Shown here piece by piece: positions 55,902 through 64,000 of a stretch of 64,000 bases of DNA. This DNA comes from Saccharomycopsis fibuligera x Saccharomycopsis cf. fibuligera (lineage: Eukaryota; Ascomycota; Saccharomycetes; Ascoideales; Saccharomycopsidaceae). Every line of letters begins with the position of its first letter. Within the stretch, counting starts at the first letter, position 1. Under the pieces are notes generated by a model. That model did not search any database. It was not told where the DNA came from and was given only the letters and a program-made list of their open reading frames with translations. Made by a program: the position numbers and the translations under genes. The stretch spans positions 917,501-981,500 of the forward strand of contig CP012809.1 in NCBI GenBank assembly GCA_001936135.1, read 5' to 3'.

Positions 55902-56455
55902 TGTTGTAGTTTGATAAACCTATCACTTGACATAACGTTATATCCTGAAAATGAATCACAAAACACTTGTTGTTATTAACTATATCCTATATATGAAAAA
56001 CATCAATCAGTCACAAAGATGGAGGAGACGCCCCTTATTTATAGTCAGTCAGGGTGGCTGTGCCGGGACTGATGCATGACTAGTGTGGCCACATAGAATC
56101 TTCTAGAATATTCCGGAACTGCACGGATATGCACGGAACTGCACGGAAATGTATGGAACATCATGGAACTTCTTGGAACATCATGGAACATCATGGAACT
56201 TCATGGAACACTATGGAACTTCATGGAACATTATGGAACTTCATGGAACATTATGGAACTTGATGGAAGATTCTAGAGCTTTCTCGTATATGTCTCGTAT
56301 ATTATGCAACCTTCTAGAATGTTCTCGAACAATCTCGTATTTTCTCGTATATCGTGGAACATTCTAGAACAACATCGAATCCTCTGGAAACTCATGGAAT
56401 ATTCTAGAACTTTCTAGAAGCAACTGGATCTATCTTTGAATTATTACTCTCAACA
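55902..56455 (-). repeat. Family A LTR, 554 bp
   Basis: 3' LTR of element 8; its TGTTG end is flush with integrase sequence of the fragment on its left. Sixteen array blocks. Confidence 0.95.
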
Positions 56456-59400
56456 CTCTCTCTTAATTCAAAGTCTCGCATCCCACAATAACCACGTAGT
56501 AGTTGGAACTGGTCGGCCGGTATGGCTTTGGTAAAGATATCGGCAACCATGACTCCAGTTGATAAGTACTCTAACTGAATTCGGCCCTTGGCAATATGGT
56601 CCCTGATGAAATTCAACCTGATGTCAATGTGCTTCGTTCTGTGATGGGAGCTAGGGTGTTTGGCTATTTCAATGCAGCTCTGGTTGTCGTCGTACATCTT
56701 GACAGACTCAATTGCAATGCCAAACTCGTTGAACAACTGCCTTAGCCATAAGCCTTCTTTGGCACCCTCACACAATGCCATATACTCTGCTTCAGCAGTA
56801 GACAATGCAACTGTTGGCTGCTTCTTTGATCTCCAAGTTATTGCACCACCAGCATATTTGAACACAAAGCCGGTGGTGGACTTTCTCGTAGCCTTGTCGT
56901 TTGCCCAGTCTGCATCACAGTAGCCCTGTAACTGAGTTGTCTGGTTGTTGCTTTGATAAAATAAACCAACATCTGCTGTGCCTTTCAAGTATCTTAGTAC
57001 TCGTTTCGCAGCACGAATGTGGACCTCCTTGGGCTCTTTGAGGTATCTCGACAATACACCAACAACGTAGCTTATGTCTGCTCTGACCGTATTAGCAGCA
57101 AACAAGAGCTTTCCAATAATGGATCTGTACCTAGTAGCATCACAGTCTTTACTGCCTGTGTCCGCGCTCGTCAAGTCCTGTCCGACAACTGCTGGTGTGG
57201 GTTCACTGTGACAGTCTTGCATTCCAAACTCGCTAAGCAACGACTGAATGTAGTCTCGAAGACTCAACTTGATCCCACTCTCTGTCTGCTCAATGTTCAT
57301 GCCTAGGAACTTCTTTGTAGCACCCAAGTCTTTCATTTTAAACTCATTCATTAGCTCTGTTTTCACAATGTCTATTGCTTCCTTGGTGCTACCAGCAATA
57401 AGCAAATCATCCACATATAGCGCAACCATCACAAAGGACTTTTCACTTTTGCGAGTGTATAGGCAATATTCAGCTTGATTCCGTCTGAAGCCTAGCTTTG
57501 CCAAGACGCCGTTGATCTTGTCATTCCACACAAGAGGAGCCTGTTTCAAACCATACAAGCTCTTCTTCAATCTGAGCACTTTATCTTCATTGCCCTTTGC
57601 AACATAGCCTTCTGGTTGTGTCATGTATAATTCTTCCTCAAGCTCACCATTCAAGAACGCAGTCTTCACATCCATCTGATGAACCTGTAATCCTTTCAGA
57701 GCAGCGACAGCCAACATAATTCGGATGGACTCGTAACGAACAACGGGAGCAAACGTTTCATTGTAGTCGATACCTTTCAATTGCGAGAACCCACGAGCAA
57801 CTAATCTTGCCTTGTGTAAGCCACCATCCTTGATTGTGAACACCCACTTGCAGGTGATTGGCTTTCGCCCTTCCGGCAAAGTCACCAACTCATAGGTGCT
57901 ATTGTCTTTGTGTGCTTCGATTTCTTTTTCACACGCTTCCTTCCACTGATCCCGTTCGTCGGTCTGCATTGCACTTTTGTAACTCATTGGCACATTCTCG
58001 GTGACTGCACTGCCAGCCATGTAACAAGTAGCAGCAAGGTTTGCTTCGTAGCCCAATAGCCTCTGCGAGTCACTCAGTTCTGATTCACTAGTATCTTCAT
58101 CATCGTCGATCTCCTCAACAGTTGGTTCAATCTTTGGAGTGAGCAATGGAACCACGGCGCTTTCGCCAGTGGACCCATGCGGAACAAACGGGATAATGTC
58201 GCCGGTGGCAACTTTTCTAACTTTTGTCTCTGGTTTAGGCAATTCCCTCTCTGAATCGGAACTGGAGGACGAGGCTTCATATTCATCGTGGACCTCTTCA
58301 AGAACGTCGAACGGGTTTCTGGTTATTAAAGTCTTTGGAGCAACATGAGTTTTTGGTCTGGGTCTCTTCCGTTTCACTTGTACCGGCAGGAAGCCATCTT
58401 TGTCAGTATCCGAGGGGACATCATCGTCACTATTGTCAACGTGTACGTCAGTGTCGTCTTCAGCAGTGCTTTCATCTTCGCCAGTGCCAGCAGTATCAGC
58501 GGCTGTCACATCGGCTGGGATAAGGTCCTCATCCTGTACAGCAGTAACCGGTGAAATGCCTGGCGCAGCGACAGACCCGTAGGTGGTAGTAGACACATTG
58601 TCAGCCATAGGCGCAGGGGTAGCCCACTTGAAAAACGAATGTTGTTCATCAAACGTTACTTGTGCCGAGACAACTATCTGCCCGGCATCAGAATCATACA
58701 TCCTGTATGCTTTGTGATCTCTGTCGTAGCCCATCATGGCACACTTCTTCGAAGTTGCACTTAGCTTGCCATGTCTCAATGCAGCTGGCACAACACAATA
58801 TCCAATGCATCCAAAGGTTCTCAAATGATCAAGCAGTGGTTCCATGTCGTACCACTTGGTGAACGGTATATCATTGCCAAGCACTCTTGTTGGGCTGCGA
58901 TTGATCAAGTACGCAGCAGTTGCAACAGCTTCGGGCCAGAACTGAACCGGCGCAGCAGAGTGCAACATGAGAGTTCGCGCCTTCTCCTGAATGGTGCGAT
59001 GCATCCTCTCAGCAACACCATTCTGATAGGAATGATGCGGGACAGTTAGCTCATGGCGAATTCCACGCTCCTTCATGAACGCGTGCAACTTGTTGTTCAC
59101 AAACTCCCCGCCGTTATCAGTTCTGATAGCTCCACACACGTAGTTTCTGCCTTGACTCTTGAAATTGGTCTCACTGTATTTCACAAAATCAATAATCGCA
59201 TCAGTGCAGTCTGATTTCCTTTTCAAGCACTTGATATGGGTGAAACGAGTATAGGCATCAACGATTGTAAGAAAGTAGAGAGAGCCATCAACCGATCCAT
59301 AGTTGAATGGCCCGCACACATCCATATGAAGTAGCTGCAATGGCTGTTGTGGCTTTGACCATCCATGCTTTGGTTTTCTTGTAACCGCCTTGCCTAATGC

Positions 59401-60792
59401 ACACAGTTCACACACTTGCACATTGATATCTTCTGTAATATCACCGCACAAACCAAACTGTTTGTTAATCGCACGGAACACACCAAAGCTAGGATGGCCC
59501 AATCTTTGATGCCACAAATCTTTTCTATCAACCGCAATGCCAGGGGCAGCTTTGTAAGCAAAGTGCTTGTCACTTGGAGAGCCCACTCTGTACAAGCCAT
59601 GTGAGAGCCTGTCTTTGATACCCACAATATCCATCGAGGGGTACAACTTGATGCATTCATCTTCAAACAATAGTTTTGCTCCATTACCAGTTGCCTTTGA
59701 AATTGATAGTAAATTAGCGGTAGCCTCGGGTGCATATAGAGCATTTAACAAGCTGACATCCTCACCGGTTGGTAGCTTGATAGATGCGGTGCCGCACCCA
59801 ACGATCTTCAAACTGTTGCCACCAATACCATTAATCTCGCCGCTGTAGTCATCCAACTCAGTAAACAAGTCTCTGTCACAAATAATGTGGCTGGAAGCAC
59901 CACTATCGAAGAACAAATCAGATCTCTTTGACTCGTGCCCTAAATATGCAAACCACGCACTACCAGTCAGTTTTCCATTTTTCTTTGGCTTTCGAATTTT
60001 CTCATTAAATTCATCCTTTGGCTGTTGACGACAGTCCCTTGCATAATGACCTATCTTGCCACAGTTGTAGCATTGACCATTATTGGCCTTTCTAGTGACA
60101 AGAGCAGTTTCAGTAGTAGTAAAGGTAGACTTTGGGTCTTCCTTAATCAATTCTCTCGCGAGATCCATCGCGGATTCAACATCAAAGGTTTCCATGGAAT
60201 TATGAGATGCTTGGTATGTTGTAATGATCTCCTTCACAGCAGCTTCACCGTAGCCGGCGCGTTTGAGCTCAGCAAGAAATAAGCAAGTAAGAAACAGATC
60301 AGCAGTAACATTCTTGATAACCGAGACATTCAATGCATCGACGCTCGAGATCAACAGGTTGAGGTTAGAGCCATTCGACTTCCACTTGTGGTCAAAGAAG
60401 TCAGATAGCATACCAACAGCATTAAACACAGACATTGTACCATAGGAGGCTTTCAAATAGATAAACAAATCACGACCAGAACCATCATAACTGGATGCTT
60501 TTCTGAGAGCAGCACCAGTAACACCATTAACAATCATCAATGTCAAGATATCATCCAAAGCCATTTGTAGTCTGGCTCTCGAGTCGTCCGAGCTTTCATC
60601 AGTAGCGCCGATATCATTGTCGACAAGGTACTTGTACAAGCCAAGCCCTCTCATTTTCAATTTGATTGATACTAAGGAGAACCAATCGTGAAAGTTCTCC
60701 GAACCTTTCAATTTTTCATCTGAACTGAAGTTGGCTAGAGCACCTGGGGAACTCATAACCTGTTGTAGTTTGATAAACCTATCACTTGACAT
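56404..60792 (-). CDS. Copia gag-pol polyprotein, element 8 (intact)
   Basis: 1462 codons from ATG 60792 to TAG 56404 with every catalytic motif: zinc knuckle, DSGAS protease, HHCC and D-D-35-E integrase, RT with DVKTAF and YVDD, and the RNase H blocks. Unlike elements 1 and 2 it has the usual Thr after DVK in RT, so of the three intact copies it is the best candidate for an active one. Private differences lie in RNase H (SNNQTTQLQ and SCIEIAKH), shared with the partial copy at 62363-64000. LTRs are 55902-56455 and 60761-61310; the latter is followed by two more LTRs. Confidence 0.95.
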   Translation of the reverse strand: MSSDRFIKLQQVMSSPGALANFSSDEKLKGSENFHDWFSLVSIKLKMRGLGLYKYLVDNDIGATDESSDDSRARLQMALDDILTLMIVNGVTGAALRKASSYDGSGRDLFIYLKASYGTMSVFNAVGMLSDFFDHKWKSNGSNLNLLISSVDALNVSVIKNVTADLFLTCLFLAELKRAGYGEAAVKEIITTYQASHNSMETFDVESAMDLARELIKEDPKSTFTTTETALVTRKANNGQCYNCGKIGHYARDCRQQPKDEFNEKIRKPKKNGKLTGSAWFAYLGHESKRSDLFFDSGASSHIICDRDLFTELDDYSGEINGIGGNSLKIVGCGTASIKLPTGEDVSLLNALYAPEATANLLSISKATGNGAKLLFEDECIKLYPSMDIVGIKDRLSHGLYRVGSPSDKHFAYKAAPGIAVDRKDLWHQRLGHPSFGVFRAINKQFGLCGDITEDINVQVCELCALGKAVTRKPKHGWSKPQQPLQLLHMDVCGPFNYGSVDGSLYFLTIVDAYTRFTHIKCLKRKSDCTDAIIDFVKYSETNFKSQGRNYVCGAIRTDNGGEFVNNKLHAFMKERGIRHELTVPHHSYQNGVAERMHRTIQEKARTLMLHSAAPVQFWPEAVATAAYLINRSPTRVLGNDIPFTKWYDMEPLLDHLRTFGCIGYCVVPAALRHGKLSATSKKCAMMGYDRDHKAYRMYDSDAGQIVVSAQVTFDEQHSFFKWATPAPMADNVSTTTYGSVAAPGISPVTAVQDEDLIPADVTAADTAGTGEDESTAEDDTDVHVDNSDDDVPSDTDKDGFLPVQVKRKRPRPKTHVAPKTLITRNPFDVLEEVHDEYEASSSSSDSERELPKPETKVRKVATGDIIPFVPHGSTGESAVVPLLTPKIEPTVEEIDDDEDTSESELSDSQRLLGYEANLAATCYMAGSAVTENVPMSYKSAMQTDERDQWKEACEKEIEAHKDNSTYELVTLPEGRKPITCKWVFTIKDGGLHKARLVARGFSQLKGIDYNETFAPVVRYESIRIMLAVAALKGLQVHQMDVKTAFLNGELEEELYMTQPEGYVAKGNEDKVLRLKKSLYGLKQAPLVWNDKINGVLAKLGFRRNQAEYCLYTRKSEKSFVMVALYVDDLLIAGSTKEAIDIVKTELMNEFKMKDLGATKKFLGMNIEQTESGIKLSLRDYIQSLLSEFGMQDCHSEPTPAVVGQDLTSADTGSKDCDATRYRSIIGKLLFAANTVRADISYVVGVLSRYLKEPKEVHIRAAKRVLRYLKGTADVGLFYQSNNQTTQLQGYCDADWANDKATRKSTTGFVFKYAGGAITWRSKKQPTVALSTAEAEYMALCEGAKEGLWLRQLFNEFGIAIESVKMYDDNQSCIEIAKHPSSHHRTKHIDIRLNFIRDHIAKGRIQLEYLSTGVMVADIFTKAIPADQFQLLRGYCGMRDFELRESVESNNSKIDPVASRKF
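56456..60760 (-). mobile_element. Copia family A element 8, internal region
   Basis: Complete 4305-bp internal region, the same length as in elements 1 and 2, with purine tract AAGAGAGAG (minus) at 56456-56464 and primer site ending at 60760. Bounded by LTRs at 55902 and 60761. Confidence 0.92.
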
Positions 60793-61310
60793 AACGTTAT
60801 ATCCTGAAAATGAATCACAAAACACTTGTTGTTATTAACTATATCCTATATATGAAAAACATCAATCAGTCACAAAGATGGAGGAGACGCCCCTTATTTA
60901 TAGTCAGTCAGGGTGGCTGTGCCGGGACTGATGCATGACTAGTGTGGCCACATAGAATCTTCTAGAATATTCCGGAACTGCACGGATATGCACGGAACTG
61001 CACGGAAATGTATGGAACATCATGGAACTTCTTGGAACATCATGGAACATCATGGAACTTCATGGAACACTATGGAACTTCATGGAACATTATGGAACTT
61101 CATGGAACATTATGGAACTTAATGGAAGATTCTAGAGCTTTCTCGTATATGTCTCGTATATTATGCAACCTTCTAGAATGTTCTCGAACAATCTCGTATT
61201 TTCTCGTATATCGTGGAACATTCTAGAACAGCATCGAATCCTCTGGAAACTCATGGAATATTCTAGAACTTTCTAGAAGCAACTGGATCTATCTTTGAAT
61301 TATTACTCTC
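60761..61310 (-). repeat. Family A LTR, 550 bp, first of a direct triplet
   Basis: 5' LTR of element 8. It lacks the last four bases (AACA) and joins directly to the next LTR as ACTCTC-TGTTGTAG. Confidence 0.95.
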
Positions 61311-61860
61311 TGTTGTAGTTTGATAAACCTATCACTTGACATAACGTTATATCCTGAAAATGAATCACAAAACACTTGTTGTTATTAACTATATCCTATA
61401 TATGAAAAACATCAATCAGTCACAAAGATGGAGGAGACGCCCCTTATTTATAGTCAGTCAGGGTGGCTGTGCCGGGACTGATGCATGACTAGTGTGGCCA
61501 CATAGAATCTTCTAGAATATTCCGGAACTGCACGGATATGCACGGAACTGCACGGAAATGTATGGAACATCATGGAACTTCTTGGAACATCATGGAACAT
61601 CATGGAACTTCATGGAACACTATGGAACTTCATGGAACATTATGGAACTTCATGGAACATTATGGAACTTGATGGAAGATTCTAGAGCTTTCTCGTATAT
61701 GTCTCGTATATTATGCAACCTTCTAGAATGTTCTCGAACAATCTCGTATTTTCTCGTATATCGTGGAACATTCTAGAACAACATCGAATCCTCTGGAAAC
61801 TCATGGAATATTCTAGAACTTTCTAGAAGCAACTGGATCTATCTTTGAATTATTACTCTC
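61311..61860 (-). repeat. Family A LTR, 550 bp, second of a direct triplet
   Basis: Head-to-tail copy, also lacking the final AACA and joined by the same junction to the next LTR. The identical junction shows that this unit arose by duplication. Confidence 0.95.
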
Positions 61861-62414
61861 TGTTGTAGTTTGATAAACCTATCACTTGACATAACGTTAT
61901 ATCCTGAAAATGAATCACAAAACACTTGTTGTTATTAACTATATCCTATATATGAAAAACATCAATCAGTCACAAAGATGGAGGAGACGCCCCTTATTTA
62001 TAGTCAGTCAGGGTGGCTGTGCCGGGACTGATGCATGACTAGTGTGGCCACATAGAATCTTCTAGAATATTCCGGAACTGCACGGATATGCACGGAACTG
62101 CACGGAAATGTATGGAACATCATGGAACTTCTTGGAACATCATGGAACATCATGGAACTTCATGGAACACTATGGAACTTCATGGAACATTATGGAACTT
62201 CATGGAACATTATGGAACTTGATGGAAGATTCTAGAGCTTTCTCGTATATGTCTCGTATATTATGCAACCTTCTAGAATGTTCTCGAACAATCTCGTATT
62301 TTCTCGTATATCGTGGAACATTCTAGAACAACATCGAATCCTCTGGAAACTCATGGAATATTCTAGAACTTTCTAGAAGCAACTGGATCTATCTTTGAAT
62401 TATTACTCTCAACA
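61861..62414 (-). repeat. Family A LTR, 554 bp, third of a direct triplet
   Basis: Complete LTR with CAACA end at 62414, followed by a normal element 3' end. It is the 3' LTR of the last element. Confidence 0.95.
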
Positions 62415-64000
62415 CTCTCTCTTAATTCAAAGTCTCGCATCCCACAATAACCACGTAGTAGTTGGAACTGGTCGGCCGGTATGGCTTTGGTAAAGATATC
62501 GGCAACCATGACTCCAGTTGATAAGTACTCTAACTGAATTCGGCCCTTGGCAATATGGTCCCTGATGAAATTCAACCTGATGTCAATGTGCTTCGTTCTG
62601 TGATGGGAGCTAGGGTGTTTGGCTATTTCAATGCAGCTCTGGTTGTCGTCGTACATCTTGACAGACTCAATTGCAATGCCAAACTCGTTGAACAACTGCC
62701 TTAGCCATAAGCCTTCTTTGGCACCCTCACACAATGCCATATACTCTGCTTCAGCAGTAGACAATGCAACTGTTGGCTGCTTCTTTGATCTCCAAGTTAT
62801 TGCACCACCAGCATATTTGAACACAAAGCCGGTGGTGGACTTTCTCGTAGCCTTGTCGTTTGCCCAGTCTGCATCACAGTAGCCCTGTAACTGAGTTGTC
62901 TGGTTGTTGCTTTGATAAAATAAACCAACATCTGCTGTGCCTTTCAAGTATCTTAGTACTCGTTTCGCAGCACGAATGTGGACCTCCTTGGGCTCTTTGA
63001 GGTATCTCGACAATACACCAACAACGTAGCTTATGTCTGCTCTGACCGTATTAGCAGCAAACAAGAGCTTTCCAATAACGGATCTGTACCTAGTAGCATC
63101 ACAGTCTTTACTGCCTGTGTCCGCGCTCGTCAAGTCCTGTCCGACAACTGCTGGTGTGGGTTCACTGTGACAGTCTTGCATTCCAAACTCGCTAAGCAAC
63201 GACTGAATGTAGTCTCGAAGACTCAACTTGATCCCACTCTCTGTCTGCTCAATGTTCATGCCTAGGAACTTCTTTGTAGCACCCAAGTCTTTCATTTTAA
63301 ACTCATTCATTAGCTCTGTTTTCACAATGTCTATTGCTTCCTTGGTGCTACCAGCAATAAGCAAATCATCCACATATAGCGCAACCATCACAAAGGACTT
63401 TCCACTTTTGCGAGTGTATAGGCAATATTCAGCTTGATTCCGTCTGAAGCCTAGCTTTGCCAAGACGCCGTTGATCTTGTCATTACACACAAGAGGAGCC
63501 TGTTTCAAACCATACAAGCTCTTCTTCAATCTGAGCACTTTATCTTCATTGCCCTTTGCAACATAGCCTTCTGGTTGTGTCATGTATAATTCTTCCTCAA
63601 GCTCACCATTCAAGAACGCAGTCTTCACATCCATCTGATGAACCTGTAATCCTTTCAGAGCAGCGACAGCCAACATAATTCGGATGGACTCGTAACGAAC
63701 AACGGGAGCAAACGTTTCATTGTAGTCGATACCTTTCAATTGCGAGAACCCACGAGCAACTAATCTTGCCTTGTGTAAGCCACCATCCTTGATTGTGAAC
63801 ACCCACTTGCAGGTGATTGGCTTTCGCCCTTCCGGCAAAGTCATCAACTCATAGGTGCTATTGTCTTTGTGTGCTTCGATTTCTTTTTTCACACGCTTCC
63901 TTCCACTGATCCCGTTCGCCGGTCTGCATTGCACTTTTGTAACTCATTGGCACATTCTCGGTGACTGCACTGCCAGCCATGTAACAAGTAGCAGCAAGGT
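62363..64000 (-). pseudogene. Copia family A element 9, partial, frameshifted
   Basis: C-terminal part of the polyprotein (RT with DVKTAF and YVDD, RNase H) ending at TAG 62363; the rest lies beyond the window. A one-base insertion in a T-run at about 63884-63889 (six T where other copies have five) shifts the frame upstream of the RT, so the open frame begins artificially near 63934. A second change turns the conserved Trp of APLVWND into Cys (near 63485). It shares the SNNQTTQLQ and SCIEIAKH variants with element 8, so the two are close relatives. The copy is probably dead. Confidence 0.9.

Overview
The window looks like the edge of a ribosomal DNA unit from a budding yeast (Saccharomycotina) running into about 60 kb of nested retrotransposons. 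The only host gene seen is the 18S rRNA at 1-1482 on the minus strand. Its 5' end is intact and its core sequence is very close to that of budding yeasts; the genus cannot be fixed from this window. No tRNA, 5S rRNA or ordinary protein-coding host gene was recognised.

Layout. 1-1482 is 18S rRNA; 1483 to about 4064 is 5' ETS and intergenic spacer. 4065-25125 is a decayed mosaic: at least four Ty3/gypsy remnants on the minus strand (PR, RT, RNase H and IN pieces), several copies of a gypsy-type LTR (called LTR-G here), one decayed Ty1/copia element (family B), an L1/Zorro-like LINE and a second LINE fragment. 25126-36532 begins with old pieces of a copia family (family A) and then holds two intact family A elements sharing a central LTR. 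36533-42604 holds inverted old LTRs, a third LINE fragment and a family B Ty1-like element whose end is cut off by a family A LTR. 42605-64000 is a tandem run of family A copies: a gag-only deletion, a nearly intact copy with one nonsense codon, two identical-length 2902-bp units lacking RT, a small IN fragment, an intact copy, a triple LTR, and a last copy with a frameshift that leaves the window.

How family A works, as read from the sequence. It is a copia element with one gag-PR-IN-RT-RNase H frame of 1462 codons. The frame opens at an ATG inside the 5' LTR, runs through the primer site, and stops inside the 3' LTR. The primer site begins with a 9-nt match to the anticodon loop of initiator tRNA-Met, as in copia and Ty5. 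The LTR ends are TGTTG and CAACA.

The main discovery candidate is the promoter. Upstream of a TATAAATA box, each family A LTR carries about 345 bp built from GAA and TTC triplets spaced every 5 or 10 bp. This is the pattern of perfect and step-type heat shock elements, with about 37 in-register units in the longest LTR. LTR lengths (524, 554, 574 bp) differ by exact multiples of 10 bp, so the register is kept, and two older diverged LTRs keep it too. I infer a heat-shock-factor-driven yeast retrotransposon, similar in principle to plant ONSEN. Other points of interest are the precise LTR-flush truncations, a gag-only mini-element, and family B proteases that carry Asn where the catalytic Asp should be.
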